Assembly (NCBI RefSeq): GCF_030412785.1
Contig: NZ_CP125295.1
Coordinates: forward strand, 6,014,001-6,078,000
Source: Paraburkholderia sabiae
Lineage (GTDB): Bacteria; Pseudomonadota; Gammaproteobacteria; Burkholderiales; Burkholderiaceae
Reading direction: 5' to 3'
Length of the DNA: 64,000 bases
The notes under the pieces: generated by a model
Told to the model about the DNA's origin: nothing
What the model saw: the letters and a program-made list of their open reading frames with translations, nothing else
Databases searched by the model: none
Made by a program: the position numbers and the translations under genes
Shown: one piece after another, positions 36,089-46,321 of the stretch
Layout of the letters: each line of letters starts with the position of its first letter
Numbering within the stretch: the stretch's first letter is position 1

Positions 36089-36961
36089 TCACGCGCTCTG
36101 CGGTGCGCGCAGCATCTCGCGCAGTGCCGCCAGCACGGGCGCGCCGTCGGGACGCACGCCGCGCCACACGAAGAACGACTCCGCCGCCTGTTCGACCAGC
36201 ATGCCGAGACCATCCGCCGCGCGCGCTCCCAGCTTGCTCGCGTGCTGCATGAAGACGGTTGGCTGCGCGCCGTACATCATGTCGTACGCGAGTGTGTGCG
36301 CGCCGAACGCGCTATCGCCGCACTCGGGCAGCGATGCATCGAGGCTGCTTGCCGTCGCGTTGACGATCACGTCGTACGCGCCTGCTTCGATTGCCTGTGC
36401 GCTGCCGCCCGTCAGACGGCACGCGGCGTCGCTGGCCGCGTCCGAAAATTGCGCGACGAGTTCGTCGGCCTTCGATGCCGTGCGGTTCACGATGGTCAAC
36501 GACTGCGGCTTGCGTTCGAGCATCGGCAATACAACGCCACGCGCCGCGCCGCCCGCGCCGAGCAGCAGCACGCGCGCGCCCTTGAGCGACACGCCCAGGT
36601 TCACTTCGATGTCGCGCACGAGGCCGAAGCCATCTGTGTTGTCGCCGTACACGCCGCCGTCTTTTTCGAAACGCAGCGTGTTGACCGCGCCCGCTGCCGC
36701 CGCGCGCGGCGACAGCGTGGTCGCGAACGCGTGCGCGTCGAGCTTGAACGGCACGGTGACATTCATGCCACGGCCGCCTTCGTCGATGAACGCACGCACG
36801 TGCCCGACGAACTGGTCGACGGGCGCCAGCAGCCGGCCATATTCGACGGGCTCGCCCGTCTGTTCGGCGAACTGCGCGTGGATCAGCGGCGACTTGCTGT
36901 GCGCAATCGGATTCCCGATCACCGCGTATTTGTCGCGCGGCGTGGTCTGGTTCGAACTCAT
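36089..36961 (-). CDS. aroE: shikimate dehydrogenase
   Basis: 290 aa. NADPH-dependent reduction of 3-dehydroshikimate in aromatic amino-acid synthesis. [12 protein letters not shown] at 14-25 binds shikimate through two serines; K73 in NVTVPFK and D110 in NTDGFG are the catalytic pair. [14 protein letters not shown] and [10 protein letters not shown] form the NADP site. It overlaps the RNB-domain gene by 4 nt (36958-36961). Confidence 0.95.
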   Translation of the reverse strand: MSSNQTTPRDKYAVIGNPIAHSKSPLIHAQFAEQTGEPVEYGRLLAPVDQFVGHVRAFIDEGGRGMNVTVPFKLDAHAFATTLSPRAAAAGAVNTLRFEKDGGVYGDNTDGFGLVRDIEVNLGVSLKGARVLLLGAGGAARGVVLPMLERKPQSLTIVNRTASKADELVAQFSDAASDAACRLTGGSAQAIEAGAYDVIVNATASSLDASLPECGDSAFGAHTLAYDMMYGAQPTVFMQHASKLGARAADGLGMLVEQAAESFFVWRGVRPDGAPVLAALREMLRAPQSA

Positions 36962-39048
36962 TGGCCTTGCTCCGTCGCGTGCTGCGTCGAGTCGTTGTTC
37001 TGCTGATCGGCAGCTTGCTCGCCTTCCGCCGCGCCTTCCGTGTCGGCTTCGGCCTTGGCTTCGGCTTCGCTTTCGGCGGATTCGTCGGTGGCGTCGATGA
37101 TTTCTTCGTCGGCCTCTTCCTCTTCTTCCGTGCCGCTCGTCACGGTCGGCGCGTCGATCACGTGCAACAGGCGCACGGACGCTTCGACCGTCAGCTCATC
37201 CACCGACATCACGTCGAGCATCAGTCGCGTGCCGCGCGCGTGCACGCCGAGACCCGGCACATGCAGTAGCAACGGCACTTCTTCGAGACGCACCAGATCG
37301 CCCTTTACGACAGACGCCGCGACCTGCTTGCGGTTTTCCTGCGTGAGCCAGCGCAGACACCAGAAATACTCCATGCGGCGCTGATGATCGGCGTACGCGG
37401 TGTACGTATCGTCGAAACCTTGCACGACGGCGAACAGATCAGCGTCCTTCGGCTTGAACGGCGCGGCGAGCTTCGCCGTCACGCCGTGCTGCACGCACGC
37501 GATCAGTTGCCATTGATTGACGAGGTCGACGTAACGGCGCAGCGGCGACGTGCTCCACGCGTACTGCGCGACGCCGAGGCCTTCGTGCGGCGCGGCCGTC
37601 GTCTGCATGCGGGTGCGCTTCGGGCCCGTCGGCGCGCCGAACGCGCGCTGCGAACGATAGATGCCCGGCACGCCGTGATCGTGCAGGAACGCGCCCCACG
37701 TCGAGTTCGCGAGAATCGCCAGTTCGGCGACGATCGTGTCGAGCGGCGAACCGCGGCGGCGCGGCGTGATCGAGATGTGCTCGCCGTCGACGTAGAAGTT
37801 GTAGTCCGTATTGCGCTGCACTTCGCGCTTCAGGCCGTAACCGGCGCGCGCGACCTGACGCTTCTCGAACAGCGCCTGCGCGAACGGCCACAGCACCGCG
37901 ATGTCTTCCTTGTGCGGATACTCGCCCGTACCGTTGGCGAGCGCGTCTTCCGTCACCAGTTCGTCGAGCGTGTTGTGGCGCAGATTGTTCTTCACGTAGA
38001 CGAGTTCGGCGCGCGTTTCACTCGCGACGATTTCCTGCGTCTCGCGATTGACGATGCTGTACAGCGACAGCGCCGGACGCAAGCCGCCTTCGGCAAGCGT
38101 GAAGCGGTCGACTACACCGTCGGGCAACATCGTGATCTTGTCGCCCGGCATGTAGACCGTGGACAAACGGCCGCGCGCGATTGCATCGACGGCGTCGCCG
38201 CGTTCGATGCCCAGCGCCGGCGCGGCGATGTGAATGCCGATCCGCACGCGGCCATCGGACAGATGCTCGACGGAGAACGCATCGTCGATTTCAGTCGTCG
38301 TCACGTCGTCGATCGAAAACGCTTCGACTTCCGCTTGCGGCAGATCTTCCGGCAATTCGCCGACCGTGACAGGCGGGAAACCGGTGCCGTGCGGGAAGAA
38401 TTCCGACAGGAAGCGCGCTTCGTGCAGCGCGCGGGCCGACGGAATGCCGCCGCATTCGAGCATCAGACGCGCCGCCGAAATGCCGCGCGCCGCCGCCGCC
38501 GCTTCGAGCGCCTTGTATTCGATCGAATTCTTGTCGGGCTTCGTCAGCAGACCGAGCGCCTTGCTCTGGAAGCCGTCGGGCAGACGGCCCGCCTTCATTT
38601 CGTCTTCGTAGCCCTGCTGCACGAGCGCCTGCTGGCGTTTGCGTTCGAGCGACGCGAGCGCCATTTTCAGCTGCTCTTCCGGCGCGCGCTGATACTGGCC
38701 GCGCCCCTTGCGACGGAAATAGATGGGCGAGCCGTGCATGCGCAGAATCAGCGCGGCGCGTTCGACGGGCCCGAAGGTGTCGCCGAAATAGTCGGCGCCG
38801 AGCGTCGCAAACGGAAACTCGTCTTCGGGCGCGCATTCCCACAGGAAGTCCAGATCGATGTCCTGCGCGACGACGTCGGCCTGTTCCATCAGCTCGCCCG
38901 CCGTCGGCTTGTCGAACTCGATCAGCACGTCTTTCGCGCGGACCTTCGCGCGGCGTCCGCCCGGCAGTTCGACCTGAAACGCGTCGCCTTGACGCGACAG
39001 CACGCTGCCCGCCTTGAAACTACCCGATTCCTCGAAGAAAACGTTCAC
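36958..39048 (-). CDS. RNB-domain 3'-5' exoribonuclease (RNase II/R family)
   Basis: 696 aa. Degrades single-stranded RNA processively from the 3' end. The catalytic RNB domain spans about residues 240-560: DVTTTEIDDAFSVE supplies the metal-binding aspartates, followed by IGIHIAAPA, VYMPGDKITMLPD, LYSIVNRETQE and AYAWSTSPLRRYVDLVNQ. The N terminus is shorter than E. coli RNase R and lacks its clear cold-shock pair. Residues about 640-696 form a very acidic Glu/Asp/Ala tail, the reverse of RNase R's Lys-rich tail. Co-directional with and overlapping aroE, a Burkholderia arrangement. Confidence 0.88.
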   Translation of the reverse strand: MNVFFEESGSFKAGSVLSRQGDAFQVELPGGRRAKVRAKDVLIEFDKPTAGELMEQADVVAQDIDLDFLWECAPEDEFPFATLGADYFGDTFGPVERAALILRMHGSPIYFRRKGRGQYQRAPEEQLKMALASLERKRQQALVQQGYEDEMKAGRLPDGFQSKALGLLTKPDKNSIEYKALEAAAAARGISAARLMLECGGIPSARALHEARFLSEFFPHGTGFPPVTVGELPEDLPQAEVEAFSIDDVTTTEIDDAFSVEHLSDGRVRIGIHIAAPALGIERGDAVDAIARGRLSTVYMPGDKITMLPDGVVDRFTLAEGGLRPALSLYSIVNRETQEIVASETRAELVYVKNNLRHNTLDELVTEDALANGTGEYPHKEDIAVLWPFAQALFEKRQVARAGYGLKREVQRNTDYNFYVDGEHISITPRRRGSPLDTIVAELAILANSTWGAFLHDHGVPGIYRSQRAFGAPTGPKRTRMQTTAAPHEGLGVAQYAWSTSPLRRYVDLVNQWQLIACVQHGVTAKLAAPFKPKDADLFAVVQGFDDTYTAYADHQRRMEYFWCLRWLTQENRKQVAASVVKGDLVRLEEVPLLLHVPGLGVHARGTRLMLDVMSVDELTVEASVRLLHVIDAPTVTSGTEEEEEADEEIIDATDESAESEAEAKAEADTEGAAEGEQAADQQNNDSTQHATEQGQ

Positions 39049-39188
39049 TCAATACTCTCGTTCTGGCTTGCGTCAGCCGGCGCGCGGTGCTGCATGCTGC
39101 TTGCGTCTGCGCGCGTCGGCGTCGTGTTCGGTGTGGTGCTCCGCAACGCGCGTGCCTTTCGGGCGCGCTCCGGCTGCGGATCATCGGA

Positions 39189-39791
39189 TCATGCCGCCTC
39201 GCGTGGCGCGGGCGGCTCGGCGTCGGCGGCGTCGCAAAATGCGAGCACGTCGTCGACATAGTCGGGAAATTCGCTGATCGCGTGGTCGCTGCCTTCGATC
39301 AGCTTCGTCCGCACGCCGGGATAGTGCGCGAGCATTTCGCGATAATCGAGCACTTCGTCGCCGGTGGCAGCAAACAGATAATAGCGTTCGGGATGCGTGA
39401 TCTGCGCGACGCCTAACGCACGCAACTCATCAAGATGATGCGGCTCGACGACGATGCTGCCGCCGCCATGCCACAACGGCTGCTCGCCGAGATAGTGGCT
39501 CAGATCGCGCTGCGGCACGACGGCCGGGTTCAGCAGCACCGCGCGCCAGCCGTGCTTCTCCGCGAGATGCGTCGCGAAGTAGCCGCCGAGCGAACTGCCA
39601 ACCAGCGTCACGCGCGCCGGCTTCTCTTTCGCGACGATTTCTTCGACGAGCGCCACCGTTTCCAGCGGCGACACGGGCAGCATCGGACAGCACCATTCGG
39701 CGCGGCGTCCCAGCGCCTCGAGACGCTCGGCCATCACGCGCGCCTTGAAGGAATTGGGCGACGAGCGGAAACCGTGCAGATACAGAATCAC
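39189..39791 (-). CDS. YqiA/UPF0227-type alpha/beta-hydrolase
   Basis: 200 aa. Starts YLHGFRSSPNSFKA, the family oxyanion segment. Nucleophile S67 lies in GSSLGGYFAT; acid and base candidates are D145 in ATGDEVLDY and H174 in EGSDHAISEF. E. coli YqiA is a small carboxylesterase; the physiological substrate is unknown. The start overlaps the mpl stop by 4 nt (39788-39791). Confidence 0.88.
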   Translation of the reverse strand: MILYLHGFRSSPNSFKARVMAERLEALGRRAEWCCPMLPVSPLETVALVEEIVAKEKPARVTLVGSSLGGYFATHLAEKHGWRAVLLNPAVVPQRDLSHYLGEQPLWHGGGSIVVEPHHLDELRALGVAQITHPERYYLFAATGDEVLDYREMLAHYPGVRTKLIEGSDHAISEFPDYVDDVLAFCDAADAEPPAPREAA

Positions 39792-41197
39792 GCGACGCCC
39801 CGCGCCTGCGCCGTCGGCCGCACCGACAGCGCGTCGAGCAGCTTCTGATGCACGCCGCCGAAACCGCCGTTGCTCATCACCAGCACCTGATCGCCCGGCT
39901 GCGCGGCTGCCACGACCGCCTTGACGAGCGTATCGATGTCGTTGAATGCCTGCGCCTTGTCGCCCATCGGCGCGAGCGCTTCGGCGAGATCCCAGCCGAG
40001 CGCGTCCTTGCCGGACGGCGCGCCGTAACCGAACACGAGATCGGCGTCGGCGAGACTCGACGGCAGTTGCGCTTTCATCACGCCGAGCTTCATCGTGTTC
40101 GAGCGCGGCTCCAGCACGGCGAGAATCCGCGTATTCGTACGACCGATGCGCGTGCGCAGACCGGCCACCGTCGTTTCGATCGCCGTCGGGTGATGCGCGA
40201 AGTCGTCGTACACGGTCACGCCGTCGACGCTGCCGCGCACTTCCATCCGGCGCTTCACGTTACGGAACGTCGCCAGCGACTTCGCGGCTTGCGCGGGCGG
40301 CACGCCGATATGACGCGCGGCAGCGATTGCGGCGATCGCGTTCATCCGGTTGTGATCGCCCTGCACCTGCCAGTCGACCACGCCGACGCGCTCGCCGTTG
40401 TGATACACGGCGAAGCGTTCGTCGACGGCGACGCCGTCTTCAGCGGGCAGCGCCTGCCAGCCGCCTTCGACGCCGAAGCGCTCGACTTCGCTCCAGCAGC
40501 CACGCGTGAGCACTCGGTCGAGCGCGGCTTCGCGGCCATTCGAGATGACGCGGCCGATGCCCGGCACGGTACGCACGAGGTGATGGAATTGCGTTTCGAT
40601 CGCGGCGAGATCGGCGAAGATGTCCGCGTGATCGAATTCGAGATTGTTCAGGATCGCAGTGCGCGGCCGGTAATGGACGAACTTGGAGCGCTTGTCGAAG
40701 AACGCGGTGTCGTATTCGTCGGCTTCGATCACGAAGAAGCTCGAATCCGTCAGCCGCGCCGACACGCCGAAGTTCAGCGGCACGCCGCCGATCAGAAAGC
40801 CCGGATTCATGCCCGCGTCCTCGAGCAGCCACGTCAGCATGGAAGTCGTCGTGGTCTTGCCGTGCGTGCCCGCCACGGCCAGCACCCACTTGCCGTTCAG
40901 CACATGCTCGCCGAGCCACTGCGGGCCGGACGTGTACGGCAGCCCGCGATTCAGGATTTCTTCCATCAGCGGATTGCCGCGCGTCACGACGTTGCCGACC
41001 ACGAACAGATCGGGCTTCAGTTCGAGTTGCTCGACGCCCCAGCCTTCGATCAGCTTGATGCCTTGCGCCTCCAGCTGCGTGCTCATCGGCGGATAGACGC
41101 CGGCGTCGCAGCCCGTCACCGTGTGACCGGCGTTGCGCGCGAGAACCGCGAGACCACCCATGAACGTGCCGCAGATGCCGAGGATGTGAATGTGCAT
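39788..41197 (-). CDS. mpl: UDP-N-acetylmuramate:L-alanyl-gamma-D-glutamyl-meso-diaminopimelate ligase
   Basis: 469 aa from MHIHILGICGTFMGGLA at 41197. Joins recycled murein tripeptide to UDP-MurNAc in the cytoplasm. Mur ligase motifs: P-loop AGTHGKTTTTSM at 109-120, EADEYDTAFFDKRSKF, GDHNRMNAIAAI and VYDDFAHHPTAI. The GTFMGGLA start distinguishes Mpl from MurC. An in-frame codon six residues earlier is possible but less family-like. yqiA overlaps its 3' end. With ampD at 57 kb this gives two murein-recycling genes in the window. Confidence 0.95.
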   Translation of the reverse strand: MHIHILGICGTFMGGLAVLARNAGHTVTGCDAGVYPPMSTQLEAQGIKLIEGWGVEQLELKPDLFVVGNVVTRGNPLMEEILNRGLPYTSGPQWLGEHVLNGKWVLAVAGTHGKTTTTSMLTWLLEDAGMNPGFLIGGVPLNFGVSARLTDSSFFVIEADEYDTAFFDKRSKFVHYRPRTAILNNLEFDHADIFADLAAIETQFHHLVRTVPGIGRVISNGREAALDRVLTRGCWSEVERFGVEGGWQALPAEDGVAVDERFAVYHNGERVGVVDWQVQGDHNRMNAIAAIAAARHIGVPPAQAAKSLATFRNVKRRMEVRGSVDGVTVYDDFAHHPTAIETTVAGLRTRIGRTNTRILAVLEPRSNTMKLGVMKAQLPSSLADADLVFGYGAPSGKDALGWDLAEALAPMGDKAQAFNDIDTLVKAVVAAAQPGDQVLVMSNGGFGGVHQKLLDALSVRPTAQARGVA

Positions 41198-41401
41198 AAA
41201 GCTGTCGCGCCGCAAGGCGTGTTTTGCGTGGAAAAAGATGCGCGCCGGGAGCGAAAAAGCCCTCGTGCAAAGGACGACTATTGTAACCGACAGCCCCGCC
41301 CGTTCTTGATCGTGCGTGCTATTCGGCAGAGCCCTTCGGGGCTCGCGCGGGCGGGTGGCGGCGTCAAAAGGCCGTCAGGCTTTCTCTAGTATGATTGTCG
41401 G

Positions 41402-42055
41402 ATGGTTCGCAAATCACACTTCGATCCGCAGCGCGTGCGCGAGGAAATCGCCATCGCGGCTGCGCGGATGATCGCCGAAGACGGTCTCGATTACTCGACG
41501 GCCAAGCGCAAAGCCGCGCGGCAAGTCGTCGGGGAGACGCGCGTCGCGGGCGAATGGCTGCCGGATAACGACCAGATCGAGGAAGAAATTCGCGAATACC
41601 AGTCGCTGTTCCAGGGCGACAGCCAGCCGGCCGTGCTGCGCCGGCTGCGCGAGATCGCGCTCGACTGGATGCAGCGGCTCGCGCCGTTCAACAGCTATCT
41701 GACGGGCGCCGTGCTAGGTGGGACGGCCGGCGAACATTCCGATATTCATCTGCAAGCGTTCTGCGACAACCCCAAGGAAGTCGCCATTTACCTGCTCAAT
41801 GCCAACGTGCAGTACGACGTTTCGGAGACACGGCACTTTGCGGGCCGCGGCTACGTCGAAACCTTGAGCTTTCTCTGGCGTCCGGCGAACGAAGGCCGGG
41901 ACACCGAACCGGTAGGCATCCACGTCGCGCTGTACGGCACCGACGATCTGCGCGGCGCCGTGCGGGCCGACGCGCGCGGCCGTCTTGCGCGCGCCGACAT
42001 CCGCGCCGTTCAGGCGCTGATCGACGAAAGCGGCGCGGCGCCTTCCACGAACTGA
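41402..42055 (+). CDS. conserved protein of unknown function, possible nucleotidyltransferase-like fold
   Basis: 217 aa. Residues 1-60 are helical and charged (EEIAIAAARMIAEDGLDYSTAKRKAARQVVG) and look like a TetR-type N-terminal helix pair, but the chain goes on differently. Residues about 95-125 read YLTGAVLGGTAGEHSDIHLQAFCDNPKEVAIYLL, resembling the G-[GS]-x(9-13)-D-x-[DEHLV] core of pol-beta-type nucleotidyltransferases, though the second aspartate is replaced by His. The remainder shows strands (GRGYVETLSFLWR, VGIHVALYG). I recall homologues widely in Burkholderiales without a secure function. Divergent from mpl; tlpA follows 17 nt later. Confidence 0.75.
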   Translation: MVRKSHFDPQRVREEIAIAAARMIAEDGLDYSTAKRKAARQVVGETRVAGEWLPDNDQIEEEIREYQSLFQGDSQPAVLRRLREIALDWMQRLAPFNSYLTGAVLGGTAGEHSDIHLQAFCDNPKEVAIYLLNANVQYDVSETRHFAGRGYVETLSFLWRPANEGRDTEPVGIHVALYGTDDLRGAVRADARGRLARADIRAVQALIDESGAAPSTN

Positions 42056-42072
42056 ACACCTCGATCGGGCAC

Positions 42073-42630
42073 ATGCACTATATGAAGCGAATTCTGGCAG
42101 TCGCGGCCGTCGCCGTCGTCGCGACCGTGGGCGGAGCGGTGGCGGGCCACTGGCTCCTCGGCAACAACGATCTCGCGGGCGTGGCGAACGCGGCGCCCGC
42201 CGACAGCGCGAACGCCGTCAATCAGCTGTGGGCAGCGAAAGTCACCAACGCCGACGGCGCGCCGCAGTCGCTTGCCGGCTTCAAGGGCCATCCCGTCGTC
42301 GTCAACTTCTGGGCGTCGTGGTGCGGACCGTGCGTCGAAGAAATGCCGTCGCTGTCGGCGTTGCACAAGGAATACTCGAAAAAGGGTATCGAGTTCGTCG
42401 GTCTGGGCGTCGACTCCGACAAGAACATCAAGGCGTTCCTGCAGAAAGTGCCCGTCAACTATCCGATCTACGTCGCCGGCTTCGGCGGTGCGGACCTCGC
42501 GCGCGCGTTCGGCAACAACGCGGGCGGTTTGCCTTACACGGTCGTAATTGATGCCAAAGGCGTCGTACGGTCGACAAAACTCGGCCAGATCAAGCCGGAC
42601 GAGCTGAAACGCACGCTCGACGCGCTATAA
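42073..42630 (+). CDS. TlpA/ResA-type membrane-anchored thioredoxin
   Basis: 185 aa. An N-terminal hydrophobic segment (residues 7-28) is an uncleaved anchor or signal, so the thioredoxin domain is periplasmic. The redox motif is [14 protein letters not shown] with C84 and C87, and cis-Pro lies in [10 protein letters not shown]. Such proteins reduce disulfides, often for cytochrome c maturation. An alternative ATG lies three codons in (42082). The previous gene ends 17 nt before. Confidence 0.9.
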   Translation: MHYMKRILAVAAVAVVATVGGAVAGHWLLGNNDLAGVANAAPADSANAVNQLWAAKVTNADGAPQSLAGFKGHPVVVNFWASWCGPCVEEMPSLSALHKEYSKKGIEFVGLGVDSDKNIKAFLQKVPVNYPIYVAGFGGADLARAFGNNAGGLPYTVVIDAKGVVRSTKLGQIKPDELKRTLDAL

Positions 42631-42644
42631 CGCCAACAACTTTT

Positions 42645-42702
42645 TGACATTTAGTTGAGAACCTTTGGCCTCAGGTTGGGCGATATTCGCACTTAAATGT
42701 CA
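42645..42702. repeat. nested inverted repeat between tlpA-like gene and aroQ
   Basis: Perfect 9-bp arms TGACATTTA (42645-42653) and TAAATGTCA (42694-42702) enclose an inner stem AACCT/AGGTT. No T run follows, so an operator or cruciform is as likely as a terminator. Confidence 0.5.
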
Positions 42703-42824
42703 GAAGTTCTGCTAGTTGCTGCTATCCTGGTAAGGGCGCGAGACGTGCCGCCCGTTCGAGAAACTAGACAAATTTCTCTAATCGGCGCTAAAGTGCGCCC
42801 AATTCCACGGAAAACGAAGCGACC

Positions 42825-43289
42825 ATGACGCGACTGCTGGTTCTGCACGGCCCCAACCTCAACCTTCTCGGTACACGGGAACCCGAGGTGTATGGCCGCG
42901 TTACGCTCCCGCAGATCGATCAGGCGCTGGCCGACCGCGCAGCGGACGCCGACGTCGAACTGGCCACCTTCCAGAGCAATCACGAAGGCGCGCTCGTCGA
43001 CCGCATCCAGGCCGCGCGAACCGAGAAGACCGATTTCATCCTGATCAATCCCGCAGCGTACACGCATACGAGCGTGGCGATCCGGGACGCACTGGCGGGC
43101 GTCGGCATCCCGTTCGTCGAGATTCATCTGTCGAACGTGCATCGTCGAGAACCGTTTAGGCATCACTCGTATTTTTCCGACCAGGCAGAGGGCGTGATTT
43201 GCGGCCTCGGCTGGAAGGGTTATCTGTACGCACTCGAATATGCGCTCGACCGGTTGGCCGTTGGGGCGGCCGGATCGTCGCGCAACTGA
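42825..43289 (+). CDS. aroQ: 3-dehydroquinate dehydratase, type II
   Basis: 154 aa dodecamer-type enzyme that dehydrates 3-dehydroquinate in the shikimate pathway. [17 protein letters not shown] includes catalytic R18 and Y23; [18 protein letters not shown] and [17 protein letters not shown] carry the substrate residues and catalytic His. It precedes accB by 68 nt, the usual aroQ-accB-accC order. Confidence 0.95.
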   Translation: MTRLLVLHGPNLNLLGTREPEVYGRVTLPQIDQALADRAADADVELATFQSNHEGALVDRIQAARTEKTDFILINPAAYTHTSVAIRDALAGVGIPFVEIHLSNVHRREPFRHHSYFSDQAEGVICGLGWKGYLYALEYALDRLAVGAAGSSRN

Positions 43290-43357
43290 CAACCCAAAAC
43301 ACGAATTCGGCGCTGGCGGCAACCCGCCGGCGCTTCACGCATTGAAGGGGAAAGCCC

Positions 43358-43825
43358 ATGGATCTACGTAAACTGAAGACTCTGATCGACCTCGTCTCCG
43401 AGTCCGGCATCTCCGAACTCGAAGTGACCGAGGGCGAAGGCAAGGTGCGCATCGTCAAGAACGCGCCGCCGGTTTACGTCCAGCAGCCCGGCAACTTTGC
43501 GCCGCAATTCGCGGGTTCGGCACCGGCCGCCGTCGGCCACGCAGAGCAGGCGCCTGCCGGCGCTGCAACGCCCGCCGCTGCCGCACCGCAAGGCCATGTC
43601 GTGACGTCGCCGATGGTCGGCACGTTCTACCGCGCACCGTCGCCGGGCGCAGATCCGTTCGTGCAGGTCGGCGACACGGTCAAGGAAGGCCAGACGATCT
43701 GCATCATCGAAGCGATGAAGCTGCTGAACGAGATCGAATCGGACCAGGCTGGCGTGATCAAGGAAATCCTCGTCGAGAACGGCCAGGCGGTCGAGTACGG
43801 CCAGCCGCTGTTCGTGATCGGCTGA
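43358..43825 (+). CDS. accB: biotin carboxyl carrier protein of acetyl-CoA carboxylase
   Basis: 155 aa. Carries CO2 on biotin between AccC and AccDA for fatty acid synthesis. N-terminal [13 protein letters not shown], an Ala/Pro-rich linker at about 36-78, then the biotinyl domain with the thumb [23 protein letters not shown] and biotin site EAMKLLNE, where K121 is biotinylated. accC follows after 141 nt. Confidence 0.96.
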   Translation: MDLRKLKTLIDLVSESGISELEVTEGEGKVRIVKNAPPVYVQQPGNFAPQFAGSAPAAVGHAEQAPAGAATPAAAAPQGHVVTSPMVGTFYRAPSPGADPFVQVGDTVKEGQTICIIEAMKLLNEIESDQAGVIKEILVENGQAVEYGQPLFVIG

Positions 43826-43862
43826 TACGGCGCGCTTTTAGCCAGCTCGCCGTTCGCCATCC

Positions 43863-43887
43863 GCGCGCCCTACTTCTTCGGGCGCGC
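43863..43887 (+). other. hairpin between accB and accC
   Basis: GCGCGCCC/GGGCGCGC with a 9-nt loop TACTTCTTC lies in the 141-nt accB-accC spacer. No T tract; it may tune the AccB:AccC ratio by pausing or RNA stability. Confidence 0.45.
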
Positions 43888-43966
43888 AACCGATCCTCTG
43901 AGGCAGCCGCCCGCCCTTTCGAACCAACCGGGCCCGCGGCGCCCATTGATGAGTCGAATATCCGCT

Positions 43967-45334
43967 ATGTTTGAAAAAATCCTCATTGCCAATCGTGGCG
44001 AAATCGCGCTCCGCATTCAGCGCGCGTGCCGCGAACTCGGCGTCAAGACGGTCGTCGTCTATTCCGAAGCCGACAAGGAAGCCAAGTACGTGAAGCTCGC
44101 CGACGAGGCGGTCTGTATCGGACCGGCGCCGTCGAACCTGAGCTACCTGAACATGCCCGCGCTGATCAGCGCGGCGGAAGTCACGGACGCCGAAGCGATT
44201 CACCCCGGCTACGGCTTCCTGTCCGAGAACGCGGACTTCGCCGAGCGCGTCGAACAATCGGGCTTCGTCTTCATCGGCCCGCGTCCCGACACGATCCGCC
44301 TGATGGGCGACAAGGTCACCGCGAAGCAGACGATGATCAAGACGGGCGTGCCCTGCGTGCCCGGTTCGGAAGGCGCGTTGCCGGAAGATCCGAAAGAGAT
44401 CGTGAAGATTGCGCGCGCGGTCGGCTACCCGGTGATCATCAAGGCGGCAGGCGGCGGCGGTGGCCGCGGCATGCGCGTGGTGCACACGGAAGCCGCGCTC
44501 GTGAACGCCGTCAACATGACGCGTGAAGAAGCCGGCCGCGCATTCGGCAATCCGCAGGTCTACATGGAGAAATACCTGGAGAACCCGCGGCACATCGAAA
44601 TCCAGATTCTCGCGGACTCCTTCAAGAACGCGCTGTGGCTCGGCGAACGCGACTGCTCGATGCAGCGCCGCCACCAGAAGGTGATCGAAGAGGCGCCGGC
44701 GCCCGGCATCGCGCGCCGTCTGATCGAGCGTATCGGCGATCGTTGCGCGGACGCGTGCAAGAAGATGGGCTATCTCGGCGCGGGCACGTTCGAGTTCCTG
44801 TACGAAAACGGCGAGTTCTACTTCATCGAAATGAACACGCGCGTGCAGGTCGAGCACCCGGTCACGGAACTGATTACGGGCATCGACATCGTGCAGGAAC
44901 AGATCCGCATCGCGGCTGGCGAAAAGCTTGCCATCCGTCAGCGCGACATCCAGTTCCGCGGACATGCGATCGAATGCCGTATCAACGCCGAAGATCCGTT
45001 CAAGTTCATTCCGTCGCCGGGACGTCTGACGTCGTGGCATATGCCGGGCGGTCCCGGCATTCGCGTCGATTCGCACGCGTACAACGGTTATTTCGTTCCG
45101 CCGAACTATGATTCGATGATCGGCAAGCTGATCGCTTACGGCGCGACGCGCGAGCAGGCGATCAAGCGGATGCGTATCGCGCTGTCGGAAATGGTGGTCG
45201 AAGGCATTCAGACCAACATCCCGCTGCATCGCGAGCTGATGCTCGACGCGAAGTTCGTCGAGGGCGGCACGAGCATCCATTACCTCGAAAACCGGCTGGC
45301 CGCGAAGCTGCAAGCCGCACCGGAAGAAGCGTAA
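43967..45334 (+). CDS. accC: biotin carboxylase subunit of acetyl-CoA carboxylase
   Basis: 455 aa from [16 protein letters not shown] at 43967; in-frame ATGs 18-21 nt earlier are less usual. ATP-dependent carboxylation of biotin on AccB. ATP-grasp features: [62 protein letters not shown] with catalytic Glu/Arg, and RINAEDP. prmA follows after 3 nt. Confidence 0.97.
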   Translation: MFEKILIANRGEIALRIQRACRELGVKTVVVYSEADKEAKYVKLADEAVCIGPAPSNLSYLNMPALISAAEVTDAEAIHPGYGFLSENADFAERVEQSGFVFIGPRPDTIRLMGDKVTAKQTMIKTGVPCVPGSEGALPEDPKEIVKIARAVGYPVIIKAAGGGGGRGMRVVHTEAALVNAVNMTREEAGRAFGNPQVYMEKYLENPRHIEIQILADSFKNALWLGERDCSMQRRHQKVIEEAPAPGIARRLIERIGDRCADACKKMGYLGAGTFEFLYENGEFYFIEMNTRVQVEHPVTELITGIDIVQEQIRIAAGEKLAIRQRDIQFRGHAIECRINAEDPFKFIPSPGRLTSWHMPGGPGIRVDSHAYNGYFVPPNYDSMIGKLIAYGATREQAIKRMRIALSEMVVEGIQTNIPLHRELMLDAKFVEGGTSIHYLENRLAAKLQAAPEEA

Positions 45335-45337
45335 TCA

Positions 45338-46240
45338 ATGAGTTACCGGGAACTGATCGTCGAACTCGCGCGCGAGCATGCGGAAGCGTTGTCGGATGCG
45401 TTGCTCGAACTGGGTGCGTTGTCGGTGTCCGTCGAAGACGCGGATGCCGATACGCCCGACGAGCAGCCGCTGTTCGGCGAACCCGGTCTCACGCCGGAGC
45501 GCACCGCGTGGACGCACTCACGCGTGATCGCGCTGCTGGCGCCGGAACACGAACCGGCCGTGCTGCTGGCGGCCGCTGCGAATGAACTCGGTCTCGCCGA
45601 TACGCCGTCGTTCAGCGTGCGCGAGGTCGAAGAACAGGACTGGGTGCGCCTCACGCAATCCCAGTTCGATCCGATTCCGATCGGCGAACGCATCTGGGTC
45701 GTGCCGTCATGGCACGACGCACCCGATCCGAACGCGCTCGTACTCGAGCTCGATCCGGGCCTTGCATTCGGCACGGGCAGCCATCCGACCACGCGTCTGT
45801 GCATGGAGTGGCTCGAGCAGTCGGTGCAGAAAGATCAGTCGGTGCTCGACTACGGCTGCGGCTCGGGCATTCTCGCGATTCTCGCGAAGAAGTGCGGCGC
45901 GAATCCCGTGATCGGCATCGACATCGATCCGCAAGCCGTCGAATCCGCGCGCCACAACAGCGAGCGCAATCACGCTGATGTGACGTACGGTTTGCCCGAC
46001 GATTGTCCCGAAGGCGAGTTCGATATCGTCGTCGCGAACATTCTGTCGAATCCGCTGAAGCTGATGGCCTCGATGCTGTCGTCGAAGGTGAAGCCGGGCG
46101 GCCGCATTGCGCTGTCGGGCATTCTCGCGCGACAGGCAGAAGAAGTGGCGAGCGTCTACCGGCAGTGGATCGACATCGCCGTGTGGCGCGAACACGAAGG
46201 TTGGGTATGTCTTGCGGGAACGCGACGCGAAAGCAATTAG
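45338..46240 (+). CDS. prmA: ribosomal protein L11 methyltransferase
   Basis: 300 aa. Trimethylates ribosomal protein L11. The N-terminal L11-binding part (1-95) is followed by the class I methyltransferase: [15 protein letters not shown] at 138-152, SAM motif [13 protein letters not shown] at 169-181, acidic [13 protein letters not shown] and the NILSNPL motif. Start is 3 nt after accC, so the two are co-translated. Confidence 0.95.
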   Translation: MSYRELIVELAREHAEALSDALLELGALSVSVEDADADTPDEQPLFGEPGLTPERTAWTHSRVIALLAPEHEPAVLLAAAANELGLADTPSFSVREVEEQDWVRLTQSQFDPIPIGERIWVVPSWHDAPDPNALVLELDPGLAFGTGSHPTTRLCMEWLEQSVQKDQSVLDYGCGSGILAILAKKCGANPVIGIDIDPQAVESARHNSERNHADVTYGLPDDCPEGEFDIVVANILSNPLKLMASMLSSKVKPGGRIALSGILARQAEEVASVYRQWIDIAVWREHEGWVCLAGTRRESN

Positions 46241-46321
46241 AATAAGGCATATTTGTTTGCTTCCGGCCCCATTCGGCACCTCATTTGGCATCTTGGCGGC
46301 TCACCGGTCTTTCGGCTCGAT

